Below, piece by piece: positions 1 through 12,659 of a stretch of DNA of 64,000 bases. The DNA is taken from the NCBI RefSeq assembly GCF_000143415.4, contig NW_003314277.1, positions 614,642-678,641 on the forward strand, given 5' to 3'. A program made the position numbers and the translations under genes. This stretch comes from Selaginella moellendorffii (taxonomy: Eukaryota > Streptophyta > Lycopodiopsida > Selaginellales > Selaginellaceae). The notes beneath the pieces are model-generated. The model was not told the DNA's origin, searched no databases, and worked only from the letters and a program-made list of their open reading frames with translations. Within the stretch, counting starts at the first letter, position 1, and the number at the start of each line of letters is the position of its first letter.

Positions 1-1
1 G

Positions 2-332
2 GATGAGGGAGCTCGAAATGGAATTTATGCACATGAGGAAGTGGGACAAATCAAGGATTTCCTACTTGAATCACATGGTCTGAAGGAGGCAAGGTGGTAT
101 CAAATGCACAACATAATTCATGGAGCTGCTTTTGCTCTTCATCCTCTATTTCTGGGGGATAACCCGGAGAACAACAAGTTGGACAATGAGGCACGTTGGA
201 ACTGGCTGGAGTACATGCATGTTTATAGCAGAGGTGATCTGGACTTGCAGTTGAGATTGTAGGCACAGTTTGAGAGGTTTCGGCAACAGCTTGGAAGGCA
301 AATGAGGTTACCTATTGCCAAGGATCGGGAGA
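2..332 (+). pseudogene. hAT transposase, middle part (5' end cut by window, split by LTR element)
   Basis: Reading from base 2, the frame stays open to a TAG-type stop after codon 87 (stop at 260-262) and then runs on to 332. The text has the spacing of hAT-family DNA transposases just upstream of the dimerisation domain: HNIIHGAAFALHPLFL, the helix that precedes the C-terminal domain. The frame is cut at 332 by the 7.25-kb LTR element and resumes at 7593 in the same phase once one copy of the 5-bp duplication is removed. hAT transposases cut and paste DNA in the nucleus. This copy is dead because of the internal stop and the insertion. The N-terminal zinc finger and first catalytic Asp lie outside the window. 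Confidence 0.8.
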
Positions 333-1464
333 TGTAGCGCACGTGGTTTTGACCCTTTATCCTATGGTGATTTACCATAGGATAACACCACGAAGCGGAA
401 CCTAAACCCTCTTTGTGCCACGTGACAGATGCCACGTGTCCATGCCACGTGTCCACAGGAACCCGAGGTTCAGGGCCTTGGGCCACTGAACGAAGGAACG
501 GTGCCAAACTCCCAAGCATGGAGCCCAGGAGTGACGGAACCGAACCACGGAGCAACTCCCGAGCATAAAGCCCAAGGAGCGAACGGACAGGAGCCCGGAG
601 CGACTTGGAACAGTCCTGGAGCAACCAGCATCCCAATGCCAGGACCAGCACACAAAACGGAGCCAAACGGAGTCTGGCGCTATTTCGGCATACCGGTGGC
701 CTAACGCAAGGATATGGGTACTCCACCAACTAGCATGGAATGGAACTTGGGCTTAGACCCAAGCCGGACGCAGAACAAGGACAGGCACGCAAGCGGGAGC
801 TAGACTATGCCTCAGGTTGGTCGGCCATGCCCGACCTACCCACTATCCCTACTATACATTTGGAACCCCCCACAGCCCCCCCTCCTTGAGGAACACACGC
901 TTTGGGCTTTCACCCCAAGCCTCCTTTAGTATCAGGAGTTAGTCTCTGGGACAAGCTCGAAACTTACTAAATATGGAATGTCCCTAGATTGCGAATTTGG
1001 ACATGGGACGAACACCATTGTGTTCAGGACAATCTCTACATTCCATAGATATGCCAAATGAGCAAATCTGGACACTTTCCATAAATAGCATTTGGGACCG
1101 AAATGAGACTAACACAAAGGGCATGATAGCGAGGGTGTTTGGCAGACACGGTAAGCTATCATCCGGCGACATTGAGGGACCAATCTCAATACGCGAGGGT
1201 TCTTGTCACTAGCCAGTGCAAGACAAAACGAGACGGGAACTCCTTACCGGGCTAAGTATGCTTAGCTAATAACACGTAGGAATTCCGTCCTTATGCTCGT
1301 CCGGTCTAAGTACACTCGAAATGCCCAGTTAACTCCACTAGCACAAGAGGGACTGATAAAGGGTCCAGCAATACCGACCTCCTGCCATCGTGGCAGTAAG
1401 GTAAGAGTGTCCGTAAGGACTAGCCGACAGGTAACTTTCGATACCCGAAGTCACATTCGCGACA
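333..1464 (-). repeat. 3' LTR of the LARD
   Basis: 1132 bp, nearly identical to 6441-7587. Differences seen: three instead of four CACGTG units, one C/T change in the CATAC(C/T)GGTGG stretch, one in a C-run, and one near 925. It shares with the other LTR families of this window the core GTGAAAGCCCAAAGCGT (read on the minus strand) followed by a G-run and TCCAAA.GTATAGTAGGG. Confidence 0.95.
419..451. promoter_or_regulatory. G-box cluster in LTR (three CACGTG)
   Basis: CACGTG occurs at 419-424, 433-438 and 446-451 in a short tandem unit (GCCACGTGTC type). CACGTG is the palindromic G-box bound by plant bZIP and bHLH factors, including ABA-response factors. Location inside an LTR suggests an enhancer; function is inferred. 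Confidence 0.6.
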
Positions 1465-1477
1465 CTCTCCCCCCCTT
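1465..1477 (-). other. Polypurine tract of the LARD
   Basis: On the minus strand a run AAGGGGGGGAGAG directly precedes the 3' LTR, the normal place of the plus-strand primer of reverse transcription. Together with the primer-binding site at the other end it fixes the element's orientation. Confidence 0.85.
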
Positions 1478-4400
1478 GGGAAGATCGACGTCCTCGTCGA
1501 TGCATACTTGAGTCTAGAATACCGCCAAGGAAACAACTCTAGAAAAAGTTCACGGTACTCACACTATGTGAGAAATGCACCAACTTAAATGAGTTAGGAG
1601 GCAACCTCTTTGTCTAACGCGGATGCGCTACCAGCTCAGACACCTTCCGGCCGTCGCCGACAAGGAAATGACCAACGGAGTCAGCCACCCTTGCTACTCT
1701 GGGAGTCACCCAGCTTACAAAAGTGTGATATGCCCCTGCCCGCAGGAACATAGAGAGAGAAGCCAGAAGCCCCAACCCTCCTAAGCAAAGAACCAAACCC
1801 GTCGGTAAGGTTTAGATAGACTACTGTAAACAGGCAGTTAGAGTTGTTTACACGGTCACGCCCTTTTAACGGAATAAGGAACATCGACAGAGAGGCGGGT
1901 TATGTGACCAGTCGACAGTAGCTACCCCATGACTAGAGATTTCACTATGCACACGAAGTGCCGAAGCCAGTCTGCCTATACTGGCCCAAACTCAAAGATC
2001 AATAGATGGGCAATATCAAAGTCATAAACAATGATATCTTAGAGACTTAATTATCAGTGATTATATCTTAGAGTAGAACACAAAAGTATTCTTAGCAAGT
2101 TATCATCCGATAAACTAGTATTATAGTATAGGAACCACCAAGATCATCAAAATTGGTAAACATAGGATTCACCATCATACAAAATTCAATAGCAAGTATA
2201 TCATCAAGTAAACTCAACGATAAAGTTTAACTATTAAAGATTGCAGATAGAATGCCAAACAACTTACAAAAGATAACTCAAAGAACACAAAGTATCATTG
2301 ACTGATAAGCACAATGCTCGTGAATGTATCACCCGAAGGAAATAACATCCCAATCTATCAAAACTAACTCGAGCAATAATCAACAGAATAGAATGAATGC
2401 AGTAAGACCAACAAACACTCACTTCTGCCAACTATCACAAAAGCCAATTTGAATAAATCCCAGCTAACAATACCAAGGAATTCAAGTTGCCTAAGCAAGT
2501 GTCAGCAATATCCTACTGATGTCTCAAACCTAAGAGACCAATCCAGAGCAAACCACAAAGAACATGCGGTATTGCGAAAAGCCAAAAGCTATCAAAGAGA
2601 ACAACTAACCATCATAAAAGATCATCAATTATCCCATCAAAAAGATATGCCAAATCATCGTCAAGCAAGAATCTACCATCCCGAAGAATAGCAAATAATT
2701 CCAGACCAACAATAATCAAACAAAACTTGTGATAAGGATAATCAACTACCCTAGATGATAGTCAATCATCACCAATGATTTCTAAATGCAAATACTAACT
2801 TCATCGAAGCTAACAAGCCAAAATGTCTTCCCCAACAACTTATAACAAATAGAACAATGAGCATAAAACTCAAAGAACCAAAAACTCGAAGAAGTCTATA
2901 GCCAAGTCTTGTCTAACAATGATCACAAGTCTCGCATGGACTAACGTCAATGCTAAAGAAGAAATCATGGTACAACCCACAATATCCTCCTCAACACATC
3001 TATTAGCTAAACTTCATAATGCCAAAGCTAATGAAGAGCATATCTGCATCAATCCAAAAGCTAAGCATAACAAAGTTATGCTCAACAAGTGATCATCAAA
3101 CGATCCTCCATGAATCCATCTATAGCAAGACGTAACTCACATCATAACAAGCACAAGAAGAATCATCAATGATTGATATATTCCAACTCAAATCCAATAA
3201 GGATTCAAATATTCCAATATCAATCACTAACTCTTCATCTTGTAAAGCTAGTGTTATCCACGACTAAATCACTTTTCAAGGAAAAGCTGAAGCTCAACCC
3301 CTACTAAATAACCTTGTTTAGAACACAACTAACTCAAACTTGCCACTTAGTTCATTTGAACGTCAACATAGTTGCGAACTAGCAAATGTACGAATGCCAA
3401 TAACACAAAGCCATAGCCAAATCATCAACACTATCTTCATTAAGACTAATGAAACTCGACATCAATCTTGCGGAGAGACATCTCATTTCACTGAAATCTC
3501 AACATCAACAATGTCAACGACAAGGCATCACCTCAGTGCCACCAACACTAGAACAAAGCTAGAAGAAAGCACGAGTGTATCACCACTCAAAGCTCTCTAG
3601 CAACCAAGCTAACCAAGGTCGAAGATACTTTAGTTAGTATCCGAGACCAATCCTTTAGCAAAACTCAGTTACAGATAACACATCCTCAAGGAGTGAATCA
3701 CCACGTCCAAGACTCAATGAAATCCAACACTATGAACTAAACGCAACCAAATGATATCGACAGAGATAGAGTCAATATGCCAACATGGAAAACCCATATA
3801 AGTCTAACGACACGATCCTCCGCAACCCCATTTGGTAAAAAAAACCTATCACTGCTAAATCATCATTGAGTGAAGCAAGTGTTAAAAGTCCTTGATGAAG
3901 TCTACAAGTAGTCACTAGTTGCAAAGCAACTAACAATCACTCCTCAACTTGCCTTCATAAGACCCAACACTAAACTCATGCCATTGAGTCATATACTTGA
4001 CCAACATGAACGTAATACCCCAGATATGAGATAAAGGTTCATGGACAAGCACGAACTAAATGACCACTCGAATCCAACTCAACTGCGATAAGCTCACCAA
4101 TGCATTTAGCCACTAGCTCTGAGCATGCCTTGAAGAGGCTAGCTATGCATGATCATCACTCAGTCGAAACTAAAGTGAAGACCATGAGATGGACTCATAT
4201 CGGTACACAACCTCCTCATAGACAAAGCTACAGTACGGGTACCAACATCTCAAACTCAAACAACTAAGTTGAACATCACCATCCTCAGCCAAGGCACAGG
4301 GCCACCAAGACCAAGTCAAGATTAGTGAGAGCTCACTACTCTCATAGAGTCTAACGAAATGCAAAGTGCAACCTGCCACCAAGCATAACGCTATAAAAGA

Positions 4401-6427
4401 AAGGCACAAGGGTCACCTTTCTAGAAAAGTGCAACGGCCACTTTTCTACATTAACCCCAGACTCTATCCAACTCAATTGCAATAGCCCCAAAAGTCAGCA
4501 TCCCTTTCGGGCCGCATCATACAAACTACATACTAAGGTCTAAGCTAACCGAAGTCAACTCCAACCCCTTCACTAGTTTGTATTGGCTTACGAAAACGGA
4601 ATGGTTTTCGGACAAAGTGATAACAGATCAGCCATTGGAAAAGTCTAAGAAAATTTGTGAAAAATTTTCCATCCTAGAGAAAGAATGACTCTCAGTCCAG
4701 GAATACAAACTTTTAAGACTCAACCAACTTCCTCCTACTAACAACTTCACATAGGTTCACCTCAACACAAATTCTCATGACCCATAGTATGCTTAAGCCT
4801 CGAACATCTTTTTGCCCATTCTTTCGACATCCAACACCGATATCCGTAAAATGCAAATGGAACATCCAAGGTTTGATCACGAAGACCACATCTTCGGATA
4901 TCCATATTGCACTAACACTCTTCTTCAACCACTTTCAAGATCCAATGTGAAGCTAAAACACTAACAAGAAAAATGACATGGAAAATCAAGCTCTAAGGAA
5001 AATTCCTTATCACTCGAAGTAACAATGCCACTTCCACTAACACAAGTGCTAGTGATGTCAATGCCCCAACTACACATCTTCTCCATCCAACAATCTACTC
5101 TAAGTGTTAACGGACCAACCGATGAGTTATAGCAAATGAATACTACAACCCTTTCCAACACCTTATGGGCAAACTTAAGGAAACAAAGAACCAACTTAAG
5201 CTTTAGCATAATGGACCACCATCGAGAATCTAGTCAAAGTTACTACAATGCTACTTTATGTAAGTAGACTAGCTTCTCCATCAACCACTTTGGGGTTGAT
5301 CATCATTCAACCAAGCAACTTCGTAAACACATTGCTCATTATCACATGGATATGATATAAAAATCACAATGACTTGATCATCAATTGAGCAACACCACGA
5401 ACAATGCCAATGTCATTACTTCAAAGGTTTACATGAATATCAAGTGCCAACTCAACTTGACAGAATGCAACATAAATGCCACACTCTACCGATAGAGATT
5501 TACAACACCCAACACCACTAACTTTTGTTCACAACACCGACAAGCTCATGCCACTCTCTTTCCGACCAAACTCAACACTAATCCAACACCAAGCTACTCA
5601 AGGAACAATAGCAAGGTTCCCCAGAAAAGAATTGAGCATTGCAACCTAAGTCTTCCGATAGCAAGTCTAAACAAAATGGTTTAGCGTTTCACCGCTATCC
5701 ATCCCATGACTCACCATTTGTAAGACCATCATTTCCAACATGCATCAAGATAGGGACTCTTGATTGCATAATGTGAATACGAGCAATGAGTGAACACCTC
5801 GTTGCAAATCATCTCTCCAAGAGAAGAAGATGATTTACGTGTTTGATCCTTCGTCCCCGATGACTCTCTTTTCGGTCTCATCTTTGACCAAACCTCAAGC
5901 TTGCTTTCGCACTGCCTTCAGTCCAATCCAAGAAAAGTTTATGAGAGAGCACGGCAATGATTACTTGAACCAATAGACTAATCCCTATAATCTTGATTGA
6001 TCCACTTGTAATCATGCCTAGGAAGGATCCACTAGTGCCGTGCTTAAACAGCTACGGACCAGCCTATTTGCCACTCATAGCAAACCCAGGGAAGGTTTGC
6101 TTTTACCCACGGTACATGGAACAACTCATAGAACCACCGCTAGGCTTACATTAATCCTGCCAACTCAAAGCGTATCCTCGAGTTGCTAATGTGCCTCACT
6201 CACGAGCCCAAGCTCAAACTCGTGCGAACGGAACAACTCAATCCCTCTTGTGAGCCCAAGCTCTAGCTCACATTATTAGGTACAAAAGGTAACCAAAACC
6301 ATACCCAAGGAACGATTGCGAAGCCATTGCACCAAACGTGTACCCACTCAGATCATCGTTTTCATCTCTGCGTATGCAACGAGACTAGTTGCCCAATCTC
6401 ATTGAATAGTACTCGCTGAGACTCATT

Positions 6428-6438
6428 CTCTGATACCA
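6428..6438 (-). other. Primer-binding site, tRNA-iMet
   Basis: The minus strand reads TGGTATCAGAG two bases inside the 5' LTR. This complements the 3' end of plant initiator tRNA-Met, the commonest primer of plant LTR retrotransposons. Confidence 0.9.
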
Positions 6439-6440
6439 AA

Positions 6441-7587
6441 TGTAGCGCACGTGGTTTTGACCCTTTATCCTATGGTGATTTACCATAGGATAACACCACG
6501 AAGCGGAACCTAAACCCTCTTTGTGCCACGTGACAGATGCCACGTGTCACATGCCACGTGTCCATGCCACGTGTCCACAGGAACCCGAGGTTCAGGGCCT
6601 TGGGCCACTGAACGAAGGAACGGTGCCAAACTCCCAAGCATGGAGCCCAGGAGTGACGGAACCGAACCACGGAGCAACTCCCGAGCATAAAGCCCAAGGA
6701 GCGAACGGACAGGAGCCCGGAGCGACTTGGAACAGTCCTGGAGCAACCAGCATCCCAATGCCAGGACCAGCACACAAAACGGAGCCAAACGGAGTCTGGC
6801 GCTATTTCGGCATACTGGTGGCCTAACGCAAGGATATGGGTACTCCACCAACTAGCATGGAATGGAACTTGGGCTTAGACCCAAGCCGGACGCAGAACAA
6901 GGACAGGCACGCAAGCGGGAGCTAGACTATGCCTCAGGTTGGTCGGCCATGCCCGACCTACCCACTATCCCTACTATACATTTGGAACCCCCCACAGCCC
7001 CCCCCCCCTTGAGGAACACACGCTTTGGGCTTTCACCCCAAGCCTCCCTTAGTATCAGGAGTTAGTCTCTGGGACAAGCTCGAAACTTACTAAATATGGA
7101 ATGTCCCTAGATTGCGAATTTGGACATGGGACGAACACCATTGTGTTCAGGACAATCTCTACATTCCATAGATATGCCAAATGAGCAAATCTGGACACTT
7201 TCCATAAATAGCATTTGGGACCGAAATGAGACTAACACAAAGGGCATGATAGCGAGGGTGTTTGGCAGACACGGTAAGCTATCATCCGGCGACATTGAGG
7301 GACCAATCTCAATACGCGAGGGTTCTTGTCACTAGCCAGTGCAAGACAAAACGAGACGGGAACTCCTTACCGGGCTAAGTATGCTTAGCTAATAACACGT
7401 AGGAATTCCGTCCTTATGCTCGTCCGGTCTAAGTACACTCGAAATGCCCAGTTAACTCCACTAGCACAAGAGGGACTGATAAAGGGTCCAGCAATACCGA
7501 CCTCCTGCCATCGTGGCAGTAAGGTAAGAGTGTCCGTAAGGACTAGCCGACAGGTAACTTTCGATACCCGAAGTCACATTCGCGACA
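6441..7587 (-). repeat. 5' LTR of the LARD
   Basis: 1147 bp, partner of 333-1464. It carries one extra 15-bp unit of the CACGTG repeat and so four G-boxes (6527-6532, 6541-6546, 6555-6560, 6568-6573). Confidence 0.95.
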
Positions 7588-7592
7588 GGAGA

Positions 7593-7987
7593 CCAGAAAG
7601 TTTCCAGTAACCTCATGGAGTTCTTTTGGTTTAGAGATGCCTCATCTACGTCGCATGGCTCTCCAGATTTTAAGCCAAGTTGTTTGCGCTTCTCCATGCG
7701 AGAGGAATTGGAGTTCATGGAGCTTGATACAAACAAAGTGCAGGTCCTGCTTGCTTCCCAAAAATGCTGAGAAGTTGGTTTACATTCACACAAACTTGCG
7801 GGTTGCTTAGAAGCTGGAGAGTGAAGGTTTGAGGATGTTGGAGATTGATATAGACAAGCTGGAGTTGGAGCCTCATTAGAAGAGGATTTTGGATCTACAA
7901 GAAGCTTTTGAGGAACCAAATCAGGCTGCTGAGGAGTTTAGCATCGATGAAGGAATGGAAGATGATTCAGAATCAGAAGACGACTAA
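7593..7987 (+). pseudogene. hAT transposase, C-terminal dimerisation domain
   Basis: This continues the frame broken at 332. It has the classic hAT C-terminal signature: FPVTSWSSFGLEMPHLRRMA, then LQILSQVVCASPCERNWSSW, then AEKLVYIHTNLRVA. The consensus has CERNWS followed by a TKxRNRL-like stretch, both recognisable here. Stops follow LRVA and a later HxKR stretch, and the frame ends at a TAA (7985-7987) after an acidic tail (DDSESEDD), which is the usual end of hAT proteins. The retrotransposon therefore landed in an element that was already decaying. Confidence 0.85.
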
Positions 7988-8176
7988 AACGGCTTCTTCT
8001 TTCATTTGTTTTACTATGTTATTCGGTTATGTTTTATAAAATTAATATTAGATTATAGTGTCTTTAGTAAATATTAGTGTTTTCTTAATCATTTTAGGCT
8101 TTAACATGTAAAAGTTGGATTGTCCTGAAAAAACGTTCTAAACGGCATTCAAACGTCGACACGTTGGAACGTTTGC
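7988..8176 (+). other. 3' flank of hAT element with inverted AACGTT motifs
   Basis: AT-rich sequence after the transposase. At 8130-8170 AAACGTTC and GAACGTTT lie in inverted orientation around GGCATTCAAACGTCGAC, which looks like subterminal transposase-binding repeats of a hAT element. The outer terminus and 8-bp duplication could not be fixed. Confidence 0.35.
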
Positions 8177-8179
8177 ATG

Positions 8180-10598
8180 TCTAGCTGCAACTATGGTTCG
8201 AAATCAACACGTTCGCTGCAACAACTCTTGCCAATCATGCCATCGCCCAATCCGGACTCGAACAACTCGACAACATTATCGAAGAAATCATTCCTGAAAA
8301 ACCTGAGTATCCGAAACTCTTCATCGAACTCCATCTCGGCACCAGCAAGTGGAAGACCAATCTGCATACTGCACCAGCAAACTCGACCCCACATAACTCG
8401 ATTAAACACAACCCAACCCAACATGCACCACTGTCGACATTTGCACCAAAAAGAAAGAACAAGCTCACAACAACTTTATCAACAATTGACCTGCCACCAG
8501 TCTTCCTGAAGTTCTGCCAGAACTGCATGACCGACTGCAGACACGAATCTGACACCGACAACAAGTAGAAGAATGCATGCATCCAAAACCAAGAAGAACA
8601 TCCAGCAAGTCGAAAGAAGACCGACAACAGCTTATCTGATGTTTAGATAGAGATTTGAAGAATTTAGAAACAAAGAGAAAGAAAGACAAGAGAAGTTGAA
8701 TCAACTTATCCAACCCTCCAAGAGAGAGAATTACATCTGCCATGAATTGTTACCACAAGCTATCTCCGACGAACCAGTCTCAGACATCCGTGAAGAATAC
8801 GATGACTATACAACACCACTGAACACACCACTGGCAGCACCCTTGACAGCACCCACCAAAGTGCCTGAGCCTGAACCAACACCCTTGACGGCACCCACCG
8901 AAGTGCCTGAGCTTGACCAAACATTCGAGCAGTCGACACAGACTATGCCCGAGCAACAAAACATTTTTCAAGCAGCATACAACCACTTCAAAGGTACATT
9001 CACCAACCCCATCTACAATGACGACGAACGACCAAGTTTCCCGCCCGGCTTCACAGACTTCACCAGACCAGCACCATTTTTGCCATATCGACCAATCTTC
9101 ACAACACCAATATATCCCACATTTGCTTCCAACATCTACCGAAGCCCACTATTAGCAAGACCTTTCAAACACGCTTTCGACTTCAACACGCCGACAAGAC
9201 AACAACTTGACTTCACCCACTACAGTCGAACTCCGATATACCCAGTCAACAGCAGTAAAGACGAACAACCCGAATCATCCAATAGTCAAGCACTCAACGA
9301 ATAAGTCAACAACTCACACCAAGCTGCCGAACAGCTACAATCATCCAACAACAACGAGATCGACAAACCAATTGTCGACAACAACAATCTTCCATAGCAA
9401 CCACAATCACCACACAACTATACGTTCGAAGAACACTTGGACAATTTAGAAGAACAACCACAACCAGCACAACATAACTCCGACAAGTACGTCGACAAAA
9501 AGTTCAAGCACCATCTTCTGGAAATCAACACTGGCAAGCAACCCGACACCAACGACAACGTCGACGACACACCTGAAAACAGTCCCAACACAAAAGAAAA
9601 AACAGAGAAGAGTCCACTAAACAACAACAACAATTCACCACCTTCCTCCTACACCGACTTTGCCGTCGACCCCGACAACCCCTTGCTCCAAATCACCTTT
9701 GGACTCCACAGTGAGAACCCAACAAAACAACCTCGACAATACCGACATTACAACCAACAACAAATGGCAGTCACTACCACCGTTGCCAACATACCGTTGG
9801 AAGACACATCTCCTATCCCCTATTTCATTGTCTCAAATCGGAAGATGTTGAGAAACATGTCGAACAGTTCCAAGAAGCAATCTACATCAACAGCCAGACA
9901 ACCGAACTCCCATACTACTTCCGATGTACCCTTTGAAAGAGAGCCAACGAATGGGCTCAAACGCTTCCTCAAAATACAAGTTTCGATGACCTCACACTCA
10001 AGCTCGTAGACCAATTCAAGTCTTCCCTCACTCAAAGCCAACGACTACACAAGATCCAGAAACTCAAGCAGAAGTCTGGTCAATCCATCGACGACTACAC
10101 TCAAACCTTCACTCGACATGCCAGTAAATGTGGCAACAGTGCCACTGAAACTTTACTTTACCAATGGTACATGCAAGGCCTCTAACGATCCTCCGAGAAG
10201 CGGCAACACACATCAACATCACCACTTACCTCGAACTAGCAAGAGCCCTTCAACATGTTCAAGCTCGACGAATGACAGCACAAGTTGATGATACGGACAA
10301 CTCAGATTCTGACAGTAGTTCAGACGACGACTCCGACGATGAACTCGGAGAGAGCACCAAGTCAAAACTTTGGAAACTTAGGAAAACAATCAACAAGCTC
10401 AAGGGAAAAGCCAAGGCCGACATCAAAGAATTTCGATCTAGAATTTGGTGTACTAAGTGCAAGAATGAAGGACATCCAGCAACTGACCGCAAGCTCCAAA
10501 TCTCCAAATGCCAGATCTGTGCCAAAGAAGGTCATGATGCCAAGACTTGCAGATTTCAAAATTCTGCAGAAGTTCGACAAATCTCAAACTATCCCTGA
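8180..10598 (+). pseudogene. Gypsy gag polyprotein (capsid and zinc knuckles)
   Basis: The N-terminal part is spread over several frames and is Pro/Thr/Asn-rich. The retrotransposon gag domain is clear at about 9840-10185: EDVEKHVEQFQEAI, YYFRCTLKESANEWA, FDDLTLKLVDQFKSS, and LKQKSGQSIDDYTQTF. After a frame change come an acidic Asp/Ser stretch and two CCHC zinc knuckles near 10450-10555: CTKCKNEGHPATDR, which has lost its last Cys, and the intact CQICAKEGHDAKTC. Gag builds the particle and binds RNA. At least one frameshift and several stops make it non-functional. Confidence 0.85.
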
Positions 10599-10651
10599 CA
10601 GTAGTTTCGACAACCATATCCAAATCAATACTTTGACAATTACCAGGCACC

Positions 10652-11804
10652 TGTAAGGAACCAACTCGCCGAGGTGTCGTAGGCTAAAGGAACCCCGAAA
10701 GCATGACCAAAATGACAAAGAGTTCATTGGATGGGACCAAGTTGAGATCGAGTCCAAGACCGACTCTAGGACCGAGTTCGAGATAGAGTCCGGAATCGAG
10801 TCCGAGACCGACTCGGGGACCGAGTTTGAGTCCGAGTTCGAGACCGAGTTCGAGACGGAGTCCGAGATCCGAAATCGGGTCCGAGACCGAGTCCGAGGTC
10901 GAGTCCGAGGTCGGGTCCGAGATCGGGTCCGAGATCGAGTCCGAGATCGAGTCCGAACCCGAATCCGAAGTCGGATCCGAAATCAGGTCCGAGATCGAGC
11001 CAGAGACTAAGTCCAAATACTAATACGGGTCAAGGGGTGAAAGCCCAAAGCGTGCGTCTCCCAGGGGGGGGGGGGGGGGGCTGCAGGGGGTTCCAAAAGT
11101 ATAGTAGGGATAGTGAGGTCCAGGAACCAGTTTTGAAGGGACTCTCCAGTTAGGCTTCCAAACCGACTTGAGGTTGGGACTGGGACCGAAGGGCCTTGGG
11201 TGGGAGTGAGCATGGACTTGGCTGGTGCCGGAGGGGCCATCCAAGGAAGTGCTCAAGAGCAGCTCCCACTCCCGAAAGGGAAACCAATTGCGGTGCTCCC
11301 GGCTCATGTGGAGTGGTGCCCCACTTGAGTATCAGGCGGCTCATTGATCCTCGCCCTTCCTAGGGGCTTGGGCCTTCCTTCGGGATGGAAGTGGGGGGCG
11401 AGAGGTACCCATACCGGGCCGCTAGGCCACGGTGTTTCGCCCCGGCGTCCCGAAGCAAGTGTTGCACTCAAGACTTGGGATTTAGAGGGTCCCATGATCA
11501 AGTCTTGTGGTACTAAGGGATGTTAGGAACCTGGAAGCTTGGTGTGCTTGGCTGCTTGTGCTTGCGGGGAGTGTAGCCGAACCTTAAGTCCAGTCTAACC
11601 CGAGGAGGGGGATTGAGAGTGATTTGGGAATCCGTGGAAGGATGGCTAACACTCCATTGCTCGTGCAGTGAGTAGCTGAAACCAAGTAGGAGTTGGTACC
11701 ATAGGCGAAAACCTTGGCAAGGGAACTTAGCAAAAACCAAGGCAGTGTCGGATGGATAGACGAGGTAAGCTGGCAAATTGGAAAGGAAAAATTTGTGGCT
11801 TACA
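10652..11804 (+). repeat. Solo LTR with perfect 5-bp target duplication
   Basis: 1153 bp from TGTAAGGAACC to GTGGCTTACA, flanked by GCACC on both sides (10647-10651 and 11805-11809). It lies within the gypsy gag; when it and one GCACC are removed the gag frame runs through (QAP then PLTNWRLP). A solo LTR with target duplication is what recombination between the two LTRs of a full element leaves behind. It contains a GAGTCCGAG-type minisatellite, a long G-run (11066-11080) and the core GTGAAAGCCCAAAGCGT shared with the other LTRs here. A partial copy lies at 28331-28795. Confidence 0.92.
10740..11020. repeat. GAGTCCGAGATC minisatellite inside solo LTR
   Basis: Tandem imperfect 6- and 12-bp units of GAGTCCGAG(A/G)(T/C)C. 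The repeat is free of stops in several frames, which makes spurious Glu/Ser- or Asp/Ser-rich reading frames on both strands. The same repeat, inverted, fills 60900-61435 and parts of 27990-28330. Confidence 0.9.
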
Positions 11805-12340
11805 GCACCACCTCTGACAAACTGGAGACTGCCGAGAAACAACTTCCAACACCAGATTCGACAATGGAATGATCAACCTTGCTACAACAATTACAACAAT
11901 TACAACAATGACTACAACAACTACAACGATCGACAATACCTGCCGAACCGGAACTACCTGGCAAATTGAGACAACTACAACCAAGGATACCAACAATACC
12001 CAAGATACCAAAACCGAAGATACCAAGGCCAAGGTTATCAAGACCAGGGCTACCAAGGCAACTACAACAACCGACCATGGCAACCTCGACTTCAAAACCA
12101 AGGCAGTCCGCCGAGACTTGGTCCGCCACCTCCTCGACAACAAGATCAGAACCAGCACCGACCACCAACAACAAGGATGGTCGAGACCAATAAACTACCT
12201 TATGCCAACAATGATGACTCAGATCCTCAAGTCATGGCAGTACAAACCTGAGCACAAATTTGAGCAGAAAAACAACAACAACCGGACAGAGATTCCGGAG
12301 ATAGTGAAGAGAAGGGCCCAGAGAGCCTGACAAAACTCCA
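11805..12340 (+). pseudogene. Gypsy gag C-terminal Asn/Tyr-rich tail
   Basis: The gag frame resumes after the solo LTR with PLTNWRLPRNNFQHQ and goes into an (N-N-Y) repeat at about 11878-11935. A stop follows (11967-11969), and two other frames hold related Thr- and Pro-rich text. It links gag to protease in the parent element. There is no recognisable fold. Confidence 0.6.
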
Positions 12341-12659
12341 GGAATGGAAAAAGAAGCAGAAGTTAGCTGCCAAGATACAACAGCAACTCACTCTACAACC
12401 ACCTGAGTTAGTGATTTTAGACTCCGACAATGAAGCTCAACCATCACCAGCTCGACAACAATGCCAAGACTCAATACCAGAAAACTGACAGAAAAATTGT
12501 CCGACATCGACACCGACACCACAACACAATCTGGCAAACTTCAAGGAAATCCAAGAAGTAGCAGAGACTATCCTCAACCAAAATATTCAGATCACCGTCG
12601 GCCAACTGCTGAAGATTGCACCCTACCTCACCAAACAACTCACCGATCTGACATCTGCA

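Larger units (their letters stand above)
333..7587 (-). mobile_element. Complete non-coding LTR retrotransposon (LARD) with target duplication
   Basis: Two LTRs (333-1464 and 6441-7587), both starting TG and ending CA, flank a 4976-bp interior. The 5-bp target duplication GGAGA is perfect (328-332 and 7588-7592). A primer-binding site for initiator tRNA-Met lies against the right LTR and a polypurine tract against the left one, so the element reads right to left. The interior has no ORF above about 82 codons on the minus strand and no gag or pol motif; it is A/C-rich on the plus strand with no domains I can see. This is the structure of a large retrotransposon derivative that must borrow proteins from an autonomous relative. 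The LTRs differ by about three point changes plus one 15-bp repeat unit, so the insertion is young. Confidence 0.95.

Noticed and set aside
223-729. 168-codon minus frame and 91-codon plus frame in the LARD LTR (repeated at 6510-6851)
   Set aside because: Both lie in LTRs outside any gag-pol context, overlap each other and carry no domain.
10684-11023. Asp/Ser- and Glu/Ser-rich frames on both strands
   Set aside because: Same minisatellite effect inside the solo LTR 10652-11804.
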